Made by a program: the position numbers and the translations under genes | Source of the DNA: Ideonella_A intermedia_A | GTDB taxonomy: Bacteria > Pseudomonadota > Gammaproteobacteria > Burkholderiales > Burkholderiaceae_C | Length of the DNA stretch: 64,000 bases | Direction: 5' to 3' | Assembly (NCBI GenBank): GCA_943370175.1 | Contig: CALRPU020000009.1 | Location: forward strand, 1-64,000 | Shown: piece after piece, positions 17,874 to 25,264 of the stretch | Position numbering within the stretch: position 1 is the stretch's first letter | Layout: each line of letters begins with the position of its first letter | The notes under the pieces: generated by a model | Database searches by the model: none | Told to the model about the DNA's origin: nothing | What the model saw: the letters and a program-made list of their open reading frames with translations, nothing else

Positions 17874-19427
17874 TCACAGACGCAGGCTGAGCTTCAGCGG
17901 TCCGAGCCGCGACCAGGCCGCGACTTCCTCTTGCAGCAAGAAGGCCGTCCTGGGATGAGACTCCGCCCAGCCCGCCGGCAGGCTGAGCACCGCCTGCTGG
18001 GCCACCCGTTTCAGGCGCATCGCCTGAGCCTGCACCGGTCCTCGGGCGTGGCATTTGATGATGGCCAGGCGCAGGCACAGCACCTGCCAGGCGAAGGCGT
18101 CCTGTGCCAGCTGTGCCTCGACCTTGCGCAGGCCGCCGCGCTGCGCGAGCAGCAGGTCGGCGATGCGCCGCTGCTGCGACTGCGAAAACCCGGGCGCGTC
18201 GACGTGCGCCAGCACATAGGCGCTGTGGCGGTGGTGGTCGTGGTGCGAGATCGCCATGCCCACCTCGTGCAGCGCCGCTGCCCAGCGCAGGTCGCGCCGC
18301 AGCTCGTGCAGGTCCTCGCCCCGTTCGGGCACCACCGCGATGCCGTCGAACAGGGCTTCTGCCACCGTGGCCACGCGCTGGGCCTGATGTGTGTCCACTT
18401 GAAAGCGCTGTTGCAGGTCCGCCACCGAGCGGTCGCGGATGTCCTGGCCCAGGTGCGTGGGAGCATCGCCCTGAGCGGCTTCCAGCCGTTCCGACAGGTC
18501 GAAGATCACGCCTTGGCGCAGCGCGCCGCGCGCCGGCTGCAGCGCCTCGATGCCGAAGTGGGTGGCCAGCGTGTACAGGATCGACAGGCCGCCCGCGATC
18601 ACCGCGCGGCGGTCCTCCTTCAGGCCCGCCAGGGCGAGCTTGTCGACCCGCCCGGCCTTCAGGCATTGCTCCATCAGCCAGCGCAAGCCGGCCGGGGTGA
18701 TGACGCCATCGGTGATGTGATTCGCCGACAGCAGTTGTGACACCGCCCCGACCGTGCCGGACGACCCCAGCGCTTCGGTCCAATGGGTTGGCGCGAACGG
18801 CGCCAATGCCTCCTCCAGCTCCGCTCCAGCCGCCACTTGCGCGGCCCGGAAGGCTTGCTCGGTGTAACGCCCGTCGCCGAAGTAGGCCATCGACAGGCTG
18901 ACACTGCCCACCCGGAACGACTCCGCCCGGCGCGGCAGCCGGGCCTCGCCAAGGATCATTTCCGTGGACCGACCGCCGATGTCGATCACCAAGCGCGACT
19001 GCATGGACGGCTGCAAGCGGGCCACGCCAGCAAAGATCAGTCGCGCTTCTTCGCGGCCAGAAATGACCTCGATTCCATGACCCAGCACCGGTTCCGCGCG
19101 ACGAAGGAAGGCGTCACGGTTGCGGGCCTCGCGCAGCGTCTGCGTGGCCACGGCGCGAACCTGGGCTGGCTCGAACCCGTCGAGCCGGCGGGCAAAGCGC
19201 GCCAGGCAGGCCAGGCCGCGCGCGGCCGCCTCTTCGGTGAGCATGCCCTGGTCGTCCAGGCCGGCGCCCAGGCGCACGGTTTCCTTCAGATAGTCCACCC
19301 GCCGGTAGCGGCCTTGCTTGAGCTGCGCGATTTCCAGCCGGAAGCTGTTGGACCCCATGTCGATGGCCGCCAACTGGTCGGGCCAGCGCTGGCGGGTGGA
19401 AAGGGGGCGGGGGTCGATGGCGGGCAT
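17874..19427 (-). CDS. ppx: Ppx/GppA family phosphatase (exopolyphosphatase or pppGpp phosphohydrolase)
   Basis: 517 residues from the ATG at 19427. The actin-like ASKHA fold is clear: LAAIDMGSNSFRLEIAQL at the N-terminus, ISGREEARLIFAGV with the catalytic glutamate, and VIDIGGRSTEMILG as the second phosphate-binding loop. The C-terminal third is an HD-like helical domain with LHEVGMAISHHDHHRHSAY. Enzymes of this length and layout either shorten polyphosphate from its end or convert pppGpp to ppGpp; sequence alone does not separate the two. A ppk1 gene is present in the same window but 13 kb away on the other strand. Confidence 0.9.
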   Translation of the reverse strand: MPAIDPRPLSTRQRWPDQLAAIDMGSNSFRLEIAQLKQGRYRRVDYLKETVRLGAGLDDQGMLTEEAAARGLACLARFARRLDGFEPAQVRAVATQTLREARNRDAFLRRAEPVLGHGIEVISGREEARLIFAGVARLQPSMQSRLVIDIGGRSTEMILGEARLPRRAESFRVGSVSLSMAYFGDGRYTEQAFRAAQVAAGAELEEALAPFAPTHWTEALGSSGTVGAVSQLLSANHITDGVITPAGLRWLMEQCLKAGRVDKLALAGLKEDRRAVIAGGLSILYTLATHFGIEALQPARGALRQGVIFDLSERLEAAQGDAPTHLGQDIRDRSVADLQQRFQVDTHQAQRVATVAEALFDGIAVVPERGEDLHELRRDLRWAAALHEVGMAISHHDHHRHSAYVLAHVDAPGFSQSQQRRIADLLLAQRGGLRKVEAQLAQDAFAWQVLCLRLAIIKCHARGPVQAQAMRLKRVAQQAVLSLPAGWAESHPRTAFLLQEEVAAWSRLGPLKLSLRL

Positions 19428-19535
19428 GCCTGGAATTGTCGGTGCAAACCCTGGGCCTTCGGCCACCGGGTGCGCGCCGGCCGGCCGGGGGCGTCGGCGC
19501 AAGACCCTGCGTTCGGCGCCGCAGGCGCGCCTTCC

Positions 19536-19541
19536 TAGAAT
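19536..19541 (+). promoter_or_regulatory. Candidate -10 hexamer of the dienelactone hydrolase-like gene
   Basis: TAGAAT lies 62 bases before the ATG at 19604 in the divergent intergenic region with ppx. A TGGAGA ribosome binding site occurs just before the ATG, so this gene would have a normal leader. Confidence 0.3.
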
Positions 19542-19603
19542 CCGACTCGTCGCGGGCCGTTGTGCCGGGCCCGTTTTGTGACCACCCTCCTGGAGACCCC
19601 CGC

Positions 19604-20476
19604 ATGCTTCGCAACGACCTCGACAGCCTGAGCCCGAGCCGCGACTTCAACCGCCGCGACTTTGTCCGAACCGCCGTGGGCAGTGGGTTCGCCGCCGCGG
19701 TCCTGCCGGTGTCCGCCCAGGCCATCCGCACCGACACCGACGGTCTGGTGGCCGGCGAGGTGACCATCCCGGTGGGCGACTTCAAGATGCCGGCCTACCG
19801 CGCCGCGCCCGCGGGCAAGACCAAGGCCCCCGTGATCCTGGTCATCTCAGAGATCTTCGGCGTGCACGAGCACATTGCCGATGTGGCGCGCCGCTTCGCC
19901 AAGCTCGGCTATTTCGCCATCGCACCAGAACTGTTCGTGCGGCAGGGCGATGCCCAGTCTTACGGCGAGATTGCCAAGCTGATCGCCGAGGTGATCAGCA
20001 AAGTGCCCGACGCTCAGGTCATGGGCGACCTGGACGCCACGGTGGCCTGGGCCAATGGTCAGGGCGCCGACACCGCGCGGCTGGGCATCACCGGCTTCTG
20101 CTGGGGTGGCCGCATCACCTGGATGTACGCGGCCCACAACCCCTCGGTGAAAGCCGGCGTGGCTTGGTACGGTCGCCTGGTGGGCGCCCCCAACCCGTTG
20201 ACGCCCAAGAACCCGGTCGATGTGGTCGGGACCCTGTCCGGCCCCGTGCTGGGCCTGTACGGCGGTGCGGACTCCGGCATCCCGGTCGACACCGTCGAGA
20301 CCATGAAAAAGGCGCTGGCCACGGGCAGCGCTGCGGCCAAAAAGTCGGATTTCGTGGTCTACCCCGAAACGCCCCACGCTTTCCACGCCGACTACCGGCC
20401 CAGCTACCGCAAGGAAGCCGCCGACGATGGCTGGAAGCGTTGTCAGGCCTGGTTCAAAGCCAACGGCGTTGCCTGA
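19604..20476 (+). CDS. Dienelactone hydrolase family protein with Tat signal
   Basis: 290 residues. The N-terminus contains a twin-arginine motif (NRRDFVRTA) followed by a short hydrophobic stretch ending VSAQA, so the protein is probably exported folded. The alpha/beta-hydrolase core has SEIFGVHEHI near the oxyanion region, the nucleophile elbow GFCWGG with Cys166 in place of the usual serine, and the acid and histidine in YGGADSGIP and PHAFHADY. This Cys/Asp/His triad is the dienelactone hydrolase signature. Cytosolic relatives open dienelactones in chlorocatechol degradation, but most Tat-exported members have no proven substrate. Confidence 0.88.
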   Translation: MLRNDLDSLSPSRDFNRRDFVRTAVGSGFAAAVLPVSAQAIRTDTDGLVAGEVTIPVGDFKMPAYRAAPAGKTKAPVILVISEIFGVHEHIADVARRFAKLGYFAIAPELFVRQGDAQSYGEIAKLIAEVISKVPDAQVMGDLDATVAWANGQGADTARLGITGFCWGGRITWMYAAHNPSVKAGVAWYGRLVGAPNPLTPKNPVDVVGTLSGPVLGLYGGADSGIPVDTVETMKKALATGSAAAKKSDFVVYPETPHAFHADYRPSYRKEAADDGWKRCQAWFKANGVA

Positions 20477-20491
20477 CGCGGCAGCCTGCGG

Positions 20492-20926
20492 TCAGCGCAC
20501 CACCAGCACCGGCACGCTGGAGTGCGTCAGCACTTTCTGCGTTTCACTGCCCAGCAGCAGGGCGCTGACGCCACGTCGACCATGTGAGGCCATCACCAGC
20601 AGGTCGCACCGCTGGGTTTTGGCGTGGTCGATGATGGCTTCCCACGGGTGCAGGGCCTCGACCGTGTGGGCCTCGCAAGGCACACCGGCCGCCTCGCACG
20701 CGCTGGCCACGGCCTGAACGCGCTTGCTGGCGATGCGGTCTTGGGCGTCGAAGAACGCCTGTGGCGGCGTGGGCTGCATTTCGGTCACGGCGCTGTAGGG
20801 GTAGGGGTCCTTGACGCTCAAGGCCATCACCGTGGCGCCCAGTGTGCGGGCCAGCTGCACGGCCGTGGTGATCGCTTTGTCCGTGATCGGCGAACCGTCG
20901 GTGGGAACAAGGATGCGTTGGTACAT
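20492..20926 (-). CDS. Universal stress protein (UspA family)
   Basis: 144 residues starting at the ATG at 20926, which has an AGGAGG ribosome binding site. The single Usp domain begins YQRILVPTDGSPITDKAI. The ATP-binding pattern follows as VMASHGRRGVSALLLGSETQKVL, of the G-2x-G-9x-G(S/T) type, so nucleotide binding is likely. The protein is cytoplasmic. A perfect 13-bp palindrome lies 40 bp upstream of the start. Confidence 0.92.
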   Translation of the reverse strand: MYQRILVPTDGSPITDKAITTAVQLARTLGATVMALSVKDPYPYSAVTEMQPTPPQAFFDAQDRIASKRVQAVASACEAAGVPCEAHTVEALHPWEAIIDHAKTQRCDLLVMASHGRRGVSALLLGSETQKVLTHSSVPVLVVR

Positions 20927-20966
20927 GGGGCCTCCTGATGACGCGCCGGGTGGCGCGGGAACGATG

Positions 20967-20979
20967 GTCACAGTGTGAC
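20967..20979. promoter_or_regulatory. Perfect palindrome GTCACAGTGTGAC upstream of the Usp gene
   Basis: Two 6-bp arms flank a single central base. It lies between the end of the sulfurtransferase gene and the start of the Usp gene, 41 bp upstream of the latter. The position suits an operator or the core of the Usp promoter region; no regulator can be assigned. Confidence 0.35.
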
Positions 20980-21021
20980 GCGGATCCGGCGCCTGGCGCC
21001 TTGTGCAAGATCAAGTCAGGG

Positions 21022-21918
21022 TCATCCCCGCGCGATCGGGTTGACCGCGTCGGACGACCATTCGCTCCAGGACCCCGGGTACAGCACCGTGGCGGGCCAG
21101 CCGGCCACGACGAGGGCGAACAGGTTGTGGCAAGCGGTGACACCGGAACCACACTGTTGCACCACGTCGGCGGGGTCGTGCTGGCGCATCAGCGGCTCAA
21201 ATTCGGCGCGCAACACCTCGGCGGGCTTGAAGCGTCCGTCGGCTTGCAGGTTGTCCTTGAAGAAGCGGTTGCTGGCGCCGGGGATGTGGCCGGCCTGGGT
21301 GTCCAGCGGCTCGACCTCGCCGCGAAAGCGCTCCGGGGCGCGGGCGTCGATCAGGCGCACCCGACCCAGGCGGGCGCGCAGCTCAGCGGCGCCCACAGTG
21401 GGCATGCCCGGCCCATTGGCGGGCAAGGGCAAGGGCGCCTGCGCCGTGACCTGCGGCGGCGTGGACGCCAGCGGCAGCCCAAGCGCTTGCCAGGCGGCCA
21501 TGCCGCCGTCCAGCACCTGCACCTGGGTGTGGCCGATCCAGCGCAGCAGCCACCAGGCGCGCACGGCCATCATCCCGCCCTGCCGGTCCAGGACCACCAC
21601 CGAAGTGGCCGGCGTGATGCCCCAACGGCCCGCCGCAGCGGCAAAGGCCGCGGGCTCGGGCAGCGGGTGGCGGCCGGCGAAGCGGCCGTCGGCGGTGGCC
21701 TTCGGGCCGGAGAGGTCGCGCTCCAGGTGCACGTAGACCGCCCCGGGCACATGGGCCTGGGCGTGTTCGCGCTCGCCGGCGCCGGGGTCGGCCAGGTCGA
21801 AACTCGCGTCGAGCACCACGGGGCGGGACGGCCCGTTCAGCGCTGCGGCCAAGCCGGCGGCATCGATCAGTGGCGGCCGCTCGGCGGTGAGGGCGGCGGT
21901 GGGGTGGCGAGGGCTCAT
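21022..21918 (-). CDS. sseA: 3-mercaptopyruvate sulfurtransferase (two rhodanese domains)
   Basis: 298 residues made of two rhodanese domains. The N-terminal, non-catalytic domain covers about 10-150 (HVPGAVYVHLERDLSG, VVVLDRQGG). The C-terminal domain carries the active-site loop CGSGVTACHN with Cys256. The CGSGVTA form is typical of 3-mercaptopyruvate sulfurtransferases, whereas thiosulfate sulfurtransferases have CRKGVTA. It transfers sulfur from mercaptopyruvate to cyanide or thiols in the cytoplasm. The start is 3 bp after the end of the EamA transporter gene, so the two are probably co-transcribed. Confidence 0.9.
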   Translation of the reverse strand: MSPRHPTAALTAERPPLIDAAGLAAALNGPSRPVVLDASFDLADPGAGEREHAQAHVPGAVYVHLERDLSGPKATADGRFAGRHPLPEPAAFAAAAGRWGITPATSVVVLDRQGGMMAVRAWWLLRWIGHTQVQVLDGGMAAWQALGLPLASTPPQVTAQAPLPLPANGPGMPTVGAAELRARLGRVRLIDARAPERFRGEVEPLDTQAGHIPGASNRFFKDNLQADGRFKPAEVLRAEFEPLMRQHDPADVVQQCGSGVTACHNLFALVVAGWPATVLYPGSWSEWSSDAVNPIARG

Positions 21919-21920
21919 GC

Positions 21921-22865
21921 TCAGGTCTCCGTGGTGTGCTGGTTGCTTTTGGCCACTTCCGTGCGCAGTAGCGTGGCGCCCAATCCGGCGCCGACAATCA
22001 ACAGCATGCCAGCGATGGCCATGGGCGTGACCCGGTCGTTGAACAGCAGCACGCCATACAGGAACGCGTGGGCAATGCCCAGGTACTGCAGGCTGGCATT
22101 GACCAGCACGCTGCCGCGCCCGTAGGCGCGCGTCATCAGCAGCTGGGCCACGGTGGCCAGCACCCCGGTGGCCAGCAGCAGCGCGACACCGCGCCAGCTG
22201 TGTTCGGCCATGCCGGTGATGGCCATGCTGACGGCCCCCGCCACCACGCCCGCGCAGGAGAAGTAGAAGACCACGCGGTAGTCGGGCTCGCCCACTCGGC
22301 CGAGCGCGGTCACCTGCAGGTAGGCCGTGGCGGCCAGCATGCCCGACAGCAGCCCGACCAGGCCGTGCCACAGCTGGTCCTGATCGATCGTGGGCCGCAG
22401 GATCAGCGCCACCCCGGCGAAGCCCAGCAACACGACCGCCACCAGCCGGTGGTCGACCCGGCTGGCGCCGAGCATCACCGAACCGCCCACCAGAAACAGC
22501 GCCATCCACACCGATGACATGTAGTTCAAGGTCATCGCCGTGGCCAGCGGCAGCTTGCCGATGGCGTAGAACCACAGTCCCAACGCGATCACGCCGCTGA
22601 GGCTGCGCCAGAAGTGCATGGCCGGCACGCGGGTGCGCAGGCTGCCGCCCACCCGCCGCGTGACCACCGCGATCAGCAGGGCGCCCACCAAGCTGCGGTA
22701 GAAAACGATCTCGCCGGCGCTGTACTGGTCGGACGCCAGCTTCACGCACACCCCCATCGTGGCGAACAGGAAGGTGGCCGCCAGCATCAGCCAAGCCGCA
22801 TTGAGCGGCGCCCGGGGCGCCGCGCCTGCCGCGCTCAGCGGGCCACCATCATGCGGCGGTACCAC
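21921..22865 (-). CDS. EamA/DMT-family membrane transporter
   Basis: 314 residues with about ten hydrophobic helices in two EamA repeats, beginning AAWLMLAATFLFATMGVCVK and ending ITNxDR-type VLLFNDRVTPMAIAGMLLIV. The fold is that of drug/metabolite exporters in the inner membrane; the substrate cannot be predicted. The start used is a GTG at 22865, which overlaps the end of the Rieske oxygenase gene by 31 bp. No good ribosome binding site precedes it, so translational coupling or a later start near the first helix is possible. Confidence 0.85.
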   Translation of the reverse strand: MVPPHDGGPLSAAGAAPRAPLNAAWLMLAATFLFATMGVCVKLASDQYSAGEIVFYRSLVGALLIAVVTRRVGGSLRTRVPAMHFWRSLSGVIALGLWFYAIGKLPLATAMTLNYMSSVWMALFLVGGSVMLGASRVDHRLVAVVLLGFAGVALILRPTIDQDQLWHGLVGLLSGMLAATAYLQVTALGRVGEPDYRVVFYFSCAGVVAGAVSMAITGMAEHSWRGVALLLATGVLATVAQLLMTRAYGRGSVLVNASLQYLGIAHAFLYGVLLFNDRVTPMAIAGMLLIVGAGLGATLLRTEVAKSNQHTTET

Positions 22866-23950
22866 TCGTGGAAGTGCTGCATGCCGTCTTCCATCGGGCT
22901 CTGGTAGGGGCCCACCTCATCGTCGCCGCGCTGCATCAGGGCCCGGCGGCCGGCGTCCATGCGCAGCGCGATCTCGTCGTCCTCGGCGCAGGTTTCCCAG
23001 TAAGCGGCCTGCTCGGCTTCGACGAATTCGCGCTCGAAGGCGGCAATCTCCTCAGGGTAGAAGAACTCGACGACATTGAGCGTCTTCTGCGGCCCTTGCG
23101 GGTGCAGCGTCGACACCACCAGCACGTGCGGGTACCACTCGACCATGATGTTCGGGTACAGCGTCAGCCAGATCGCCCCGTGCTTGGGCGGCACGCCGCC
23201 GCGAAAGCGCAGCACCTCCTCATGCCACTTGCGGTAGGCCGGCGAGCCGGCCTTGGCCAGCGCGTTGTTCGTGCCCACGGTCTGCACCGAGTGGTGGCGG
23301 CCGAATTCCCAGCGCAGGTCTTCGCAGGTGACGAACTGGCCAAGTCCCGGGTGGAACGGGGCCACGTGGTAGTCCTCCAGGTAGACCTCGATGAAGGTCT
23401 TCCAGTTGTAGTCGCACTCGTGCACCTTGGCGTGGTCGAAGACGTAGCCGCTGAAGTCCAGGTCGGCGCGCGGCCCCAGCGTGGCCAGGTCGGTGGCGAC
23501 GTCGCGCCCGCCGGGCCGGCGCTCGAAGACCATGCCGTTCCAGGTCTGCACCGGATAGTTGCGCAGGTTCAGGCAGGGGTCGTCGGTGAAGTGCGGGGCG
23601 CCGACCAGTTCACCTTTGAGGTCGTAGGTCCAGCGGTGCAGCGGGCACACGATGTGCTCACGGGTGTTGCCGCGGCCGCGAAGCATCACCGCCTGCCGGT
23701 GGCGGCAGACATTGGACAGCAGTTGCACACCGTCGCGCGTGCGCACCAGCGCACGGCCTTCGCCCTCCTGGGGCAGGGCATGGTGGTCGCCGAGTTCAGG
23801 AACGCTCAACTCGTGCCCCACGTAACGCGGGGCGGGGTCGAAGATGCGCGCCACCTCCTGAGCGTAGGTCGCGGCATCGAAGTAGGTGGCTACGGAGAGT
23901 TGCGAGCGACTGCGCTCGAGTGCGTCCAGGCTGATGCTCAGGTCGGACAT
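22835..23950 (-). CDS. Rieske non-heme iron aromatic-ring oxygenase, alpha subunit
   Basis: 371 residues starting at the ATG at 23950. The Rieske [2Fe-2S] ligands are Cys82 and His84 in CRHR, and Cys102 and His105 in CPLH, with normal spacing. The catalytic domain has the mononuclear iron ligands His195 and His200 in EDYHVAPFHPGL. Such proteins oxygenate aromatic or quaternary-amine substrates using electrons from a reductase. No small subunit or reductase gene is nearby, so an orphan one-component-type oxygenase is likely and the substrate is unknown. The gene lies upstream of, and overlaps, the EamA gene and is divergent from xseB. Confidence 0.88.
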   Translation of the reverse strand: MSDLSISLDALERSRSQLSVATYFDAATYAQEVARIFDPAPRYVGHELSVPELGDHHALPQEGEGRALVRTRDGVQLLSNVCRHRQAVMLRGRGNTREHIVCPLHRWTYDLKGELVGAPHFTDDPCLNLRNYPVQTWNGMVFERRPGGRDVATDLATLGPRADLDFSGYVFDHAKVHECDYNWKTFIEVYLEDYHVAPFHPGLGQFVTCEDLRWEFGRHHSVQTVGTNNALAKAGSPAYRKWHEEVLRFRGGVPPKHGAIWLTLYPNIMVEWYPHVLVVSTLHPQGPQKTLNVVEFFYPEEIAAFEREFVEAEQAAYWETCAEDDEIALRMDAGRRALMQRGDDEVGPYQSPMEDGMQHFHEWYRRMMVAR

Positions 23951-24111
23951 GGTCCCCAGGGTCTCCAAAACACGGTGGTTTGCAGGCAAGCCGCGACGTC
24001 GGGCCCGTGTTGGTCCGGCGCGCGCGAAGGGGGGCGGATTGTAGCCGGGGGTCTGTGGGCGGCGCGCAACCACCGCGCCACCAGCCCCATGGATCAGTAG
24101 GAGAGGCTGAC

Positions 24112-24117
24112 TACAAT
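24112..24117 (+). promoter_or_regulatory. Candidate -10 hexamer of the xseB-ispA-dxs operon
   Basis: TACAAT lies 18 bases before the xseB ATG. It is preceded at about 16-17 bp by a poor -35-like ATGGATC. The spacing leaves only a short leader. Confidence 0.4.
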
Positions 24118-24135
24118 CTAGGTTTATCCCACGAT

Positions 24136-24378
24136 ATGGCAAAAGCTGCGCCTGCCCCCCCACCCGAACCCGTTGCGCTGTCGTATGAAGATGCGCTGGC
24201 TGAACTGGAACGGCTGGTGGCGACGATGGAAGGCGGTCAGATGCCCCTGGACAAGCTGCTCGACGCCTACCGTCGTGGCGCCGAGCTCTTGAAGCTTTGC
24301 CGCGGACAACTGGAAGCGGTGGAGCAGCAGGTGAAGGTGCTGGAAGACGGTCAGCTCGCCCCATGGACCGGCGCATGA
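24136..24378 (+). CDS. xseB: Exodeoxyribonuclease VII small subunit
   Basis: 80 residues with the family's LSYEDALAELERLVATMEGG start and the helix KLLDAYRRGAELLKLCRGQLEAV. Several copies bind one XseA subunit to form exonuclease VII, which digests single-stranded DNA. The gene for XseA is not in this window. Its stop overlaps the ispA start (ATGA at 24375-24378), a common arrangement in proteobacteria. Confidence 0.95.
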   Translation: MAKAAPAPPPEPVALSYEDALAELERLVATMEGGQMPLDKLLDAYRRGAELLKLCRGQLEAVEQQVKVLEDGQLAPWTGA

Positions 24379-25262
24379 ACGACCCTGTCTTCGACGATTG
24401 GATCCGGACCCAGCTCGCAGCCGTCGAGTCGGCCTTGCAACAGTGGGTGCCGGCCAGCGCACCGGCCGGGCTCGGCGAGGCGATGCGCTACGGTGTGCTC
24501 GACGGCGGCAAGCGCCTGCGCCCGTTGTTGGTCATGGCGGCGGCCCACGCCGTGCATGGCCAGCCCGAGGCCGCGCTGCGCGCCAGTTGCGCTGTCGAAC
24601 TGATCCATGCCTATTCGCTGGTCCACGACGACATGCCCTGCATGGACAACGACGTGCTGCGGCGCGGCAAGCCGACCGTGCACGTGCGCTTCGGCCAGGC
24701 TCAGGCCATGCTGGCGGGCGATGCGATGCAGGCCCTGGCTTTCGAGGTGCTGACCCCTGAAACCGGCGTCGACCCCGCGCTGCAGGCGCGCCTGTGTGGC
24801 CTGCTGGCGCGCGCCGCCGGCCACGCCGGCATGGCCGGCGGCCAGGCCATCGACCTGGCCAGCGTGGGCAAGCCGCTCGATGAAAACACCCTGCGCGACA
24901 TGCACCACCGCAAGACCGGCGTGCTGCTGCAAGGCAGCGTGATGATGGGCGCGGCTTGTGGCCAGCCCCACGCCCAGGCCGAAGCCGCGCTGGCCGACTA
25001 CGGCACCGCGATCGGCCTGGCCTTTCAGGTCGTCGACGACGTGCTGGACGTGACCCAGGCCTCCGAGGTGCTGGGCAAGACGGCCGGCAAGGACATCGAC
25101 GCCAACAAACCCACCTATGTCAGCGTGCTGGGCCTGGAGGCCGCGATGCGCTACGCCTGGGACCTGCGCGACCAGGCACAGTCCGCCCTCGCGCGCAGCG
25201 GCCTGCACGACACCACCTGGCTGTCGCGTCTGGCCGACAAGGTAGTCGAAAGAGACAGTTGA
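24375..25262 (+). CDS. ispA: Farnesyl diphosphate synthase (short-chain polyprenyl synthetase)
   Basis: 295 residues. The first aspartate-rich motif DDMPCMDND starts at residue 85 and the second reads VVDDVLDVTQASE near residue 222. GGKRLRP, which binds isopentenyl diphosphate, is at about 44-50. The bulk upstream of the first motif (HAYSLVHDD) fits a C15 product. It condenses isopentenyl and dimethylallyl diphosphate to farnesyl diphosphate in the cytoplasm for quinones and undecaprenyl phosphate. The ATG at 24375 overlaps the xseB stop; an alternative in-frame ATG is at 24363. dxs starts 2 bp after the stop. Confidence 0.95.
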   Translation: MNDPVFDDWIRTQLAAVESALQQWVPASAPAGLGEAMRYGVLDGGKRLRPLLVMAAAHAVHGQPEAALRASCAVELIHAYSLVHDDMPCMDNDVLRRGKPTVHVRFGQAQAMLAGDAMQALAFEVLTPETGVDPALQARLCGLLARAAGHAGMAGGQAIDLASVGKPLDENTLRDMHHRKTGVLLQGSVMMGAACGQPHAQAEAALADYGTAIGLAFQVVDDVLDVTQASEVLGKTAGKDIDANKPTYVSVLGLEAAMRYAWDLRDQAQSALARSGLHDTTWLSRLADKVVERDS

Positions 25263-25264
25263 CG

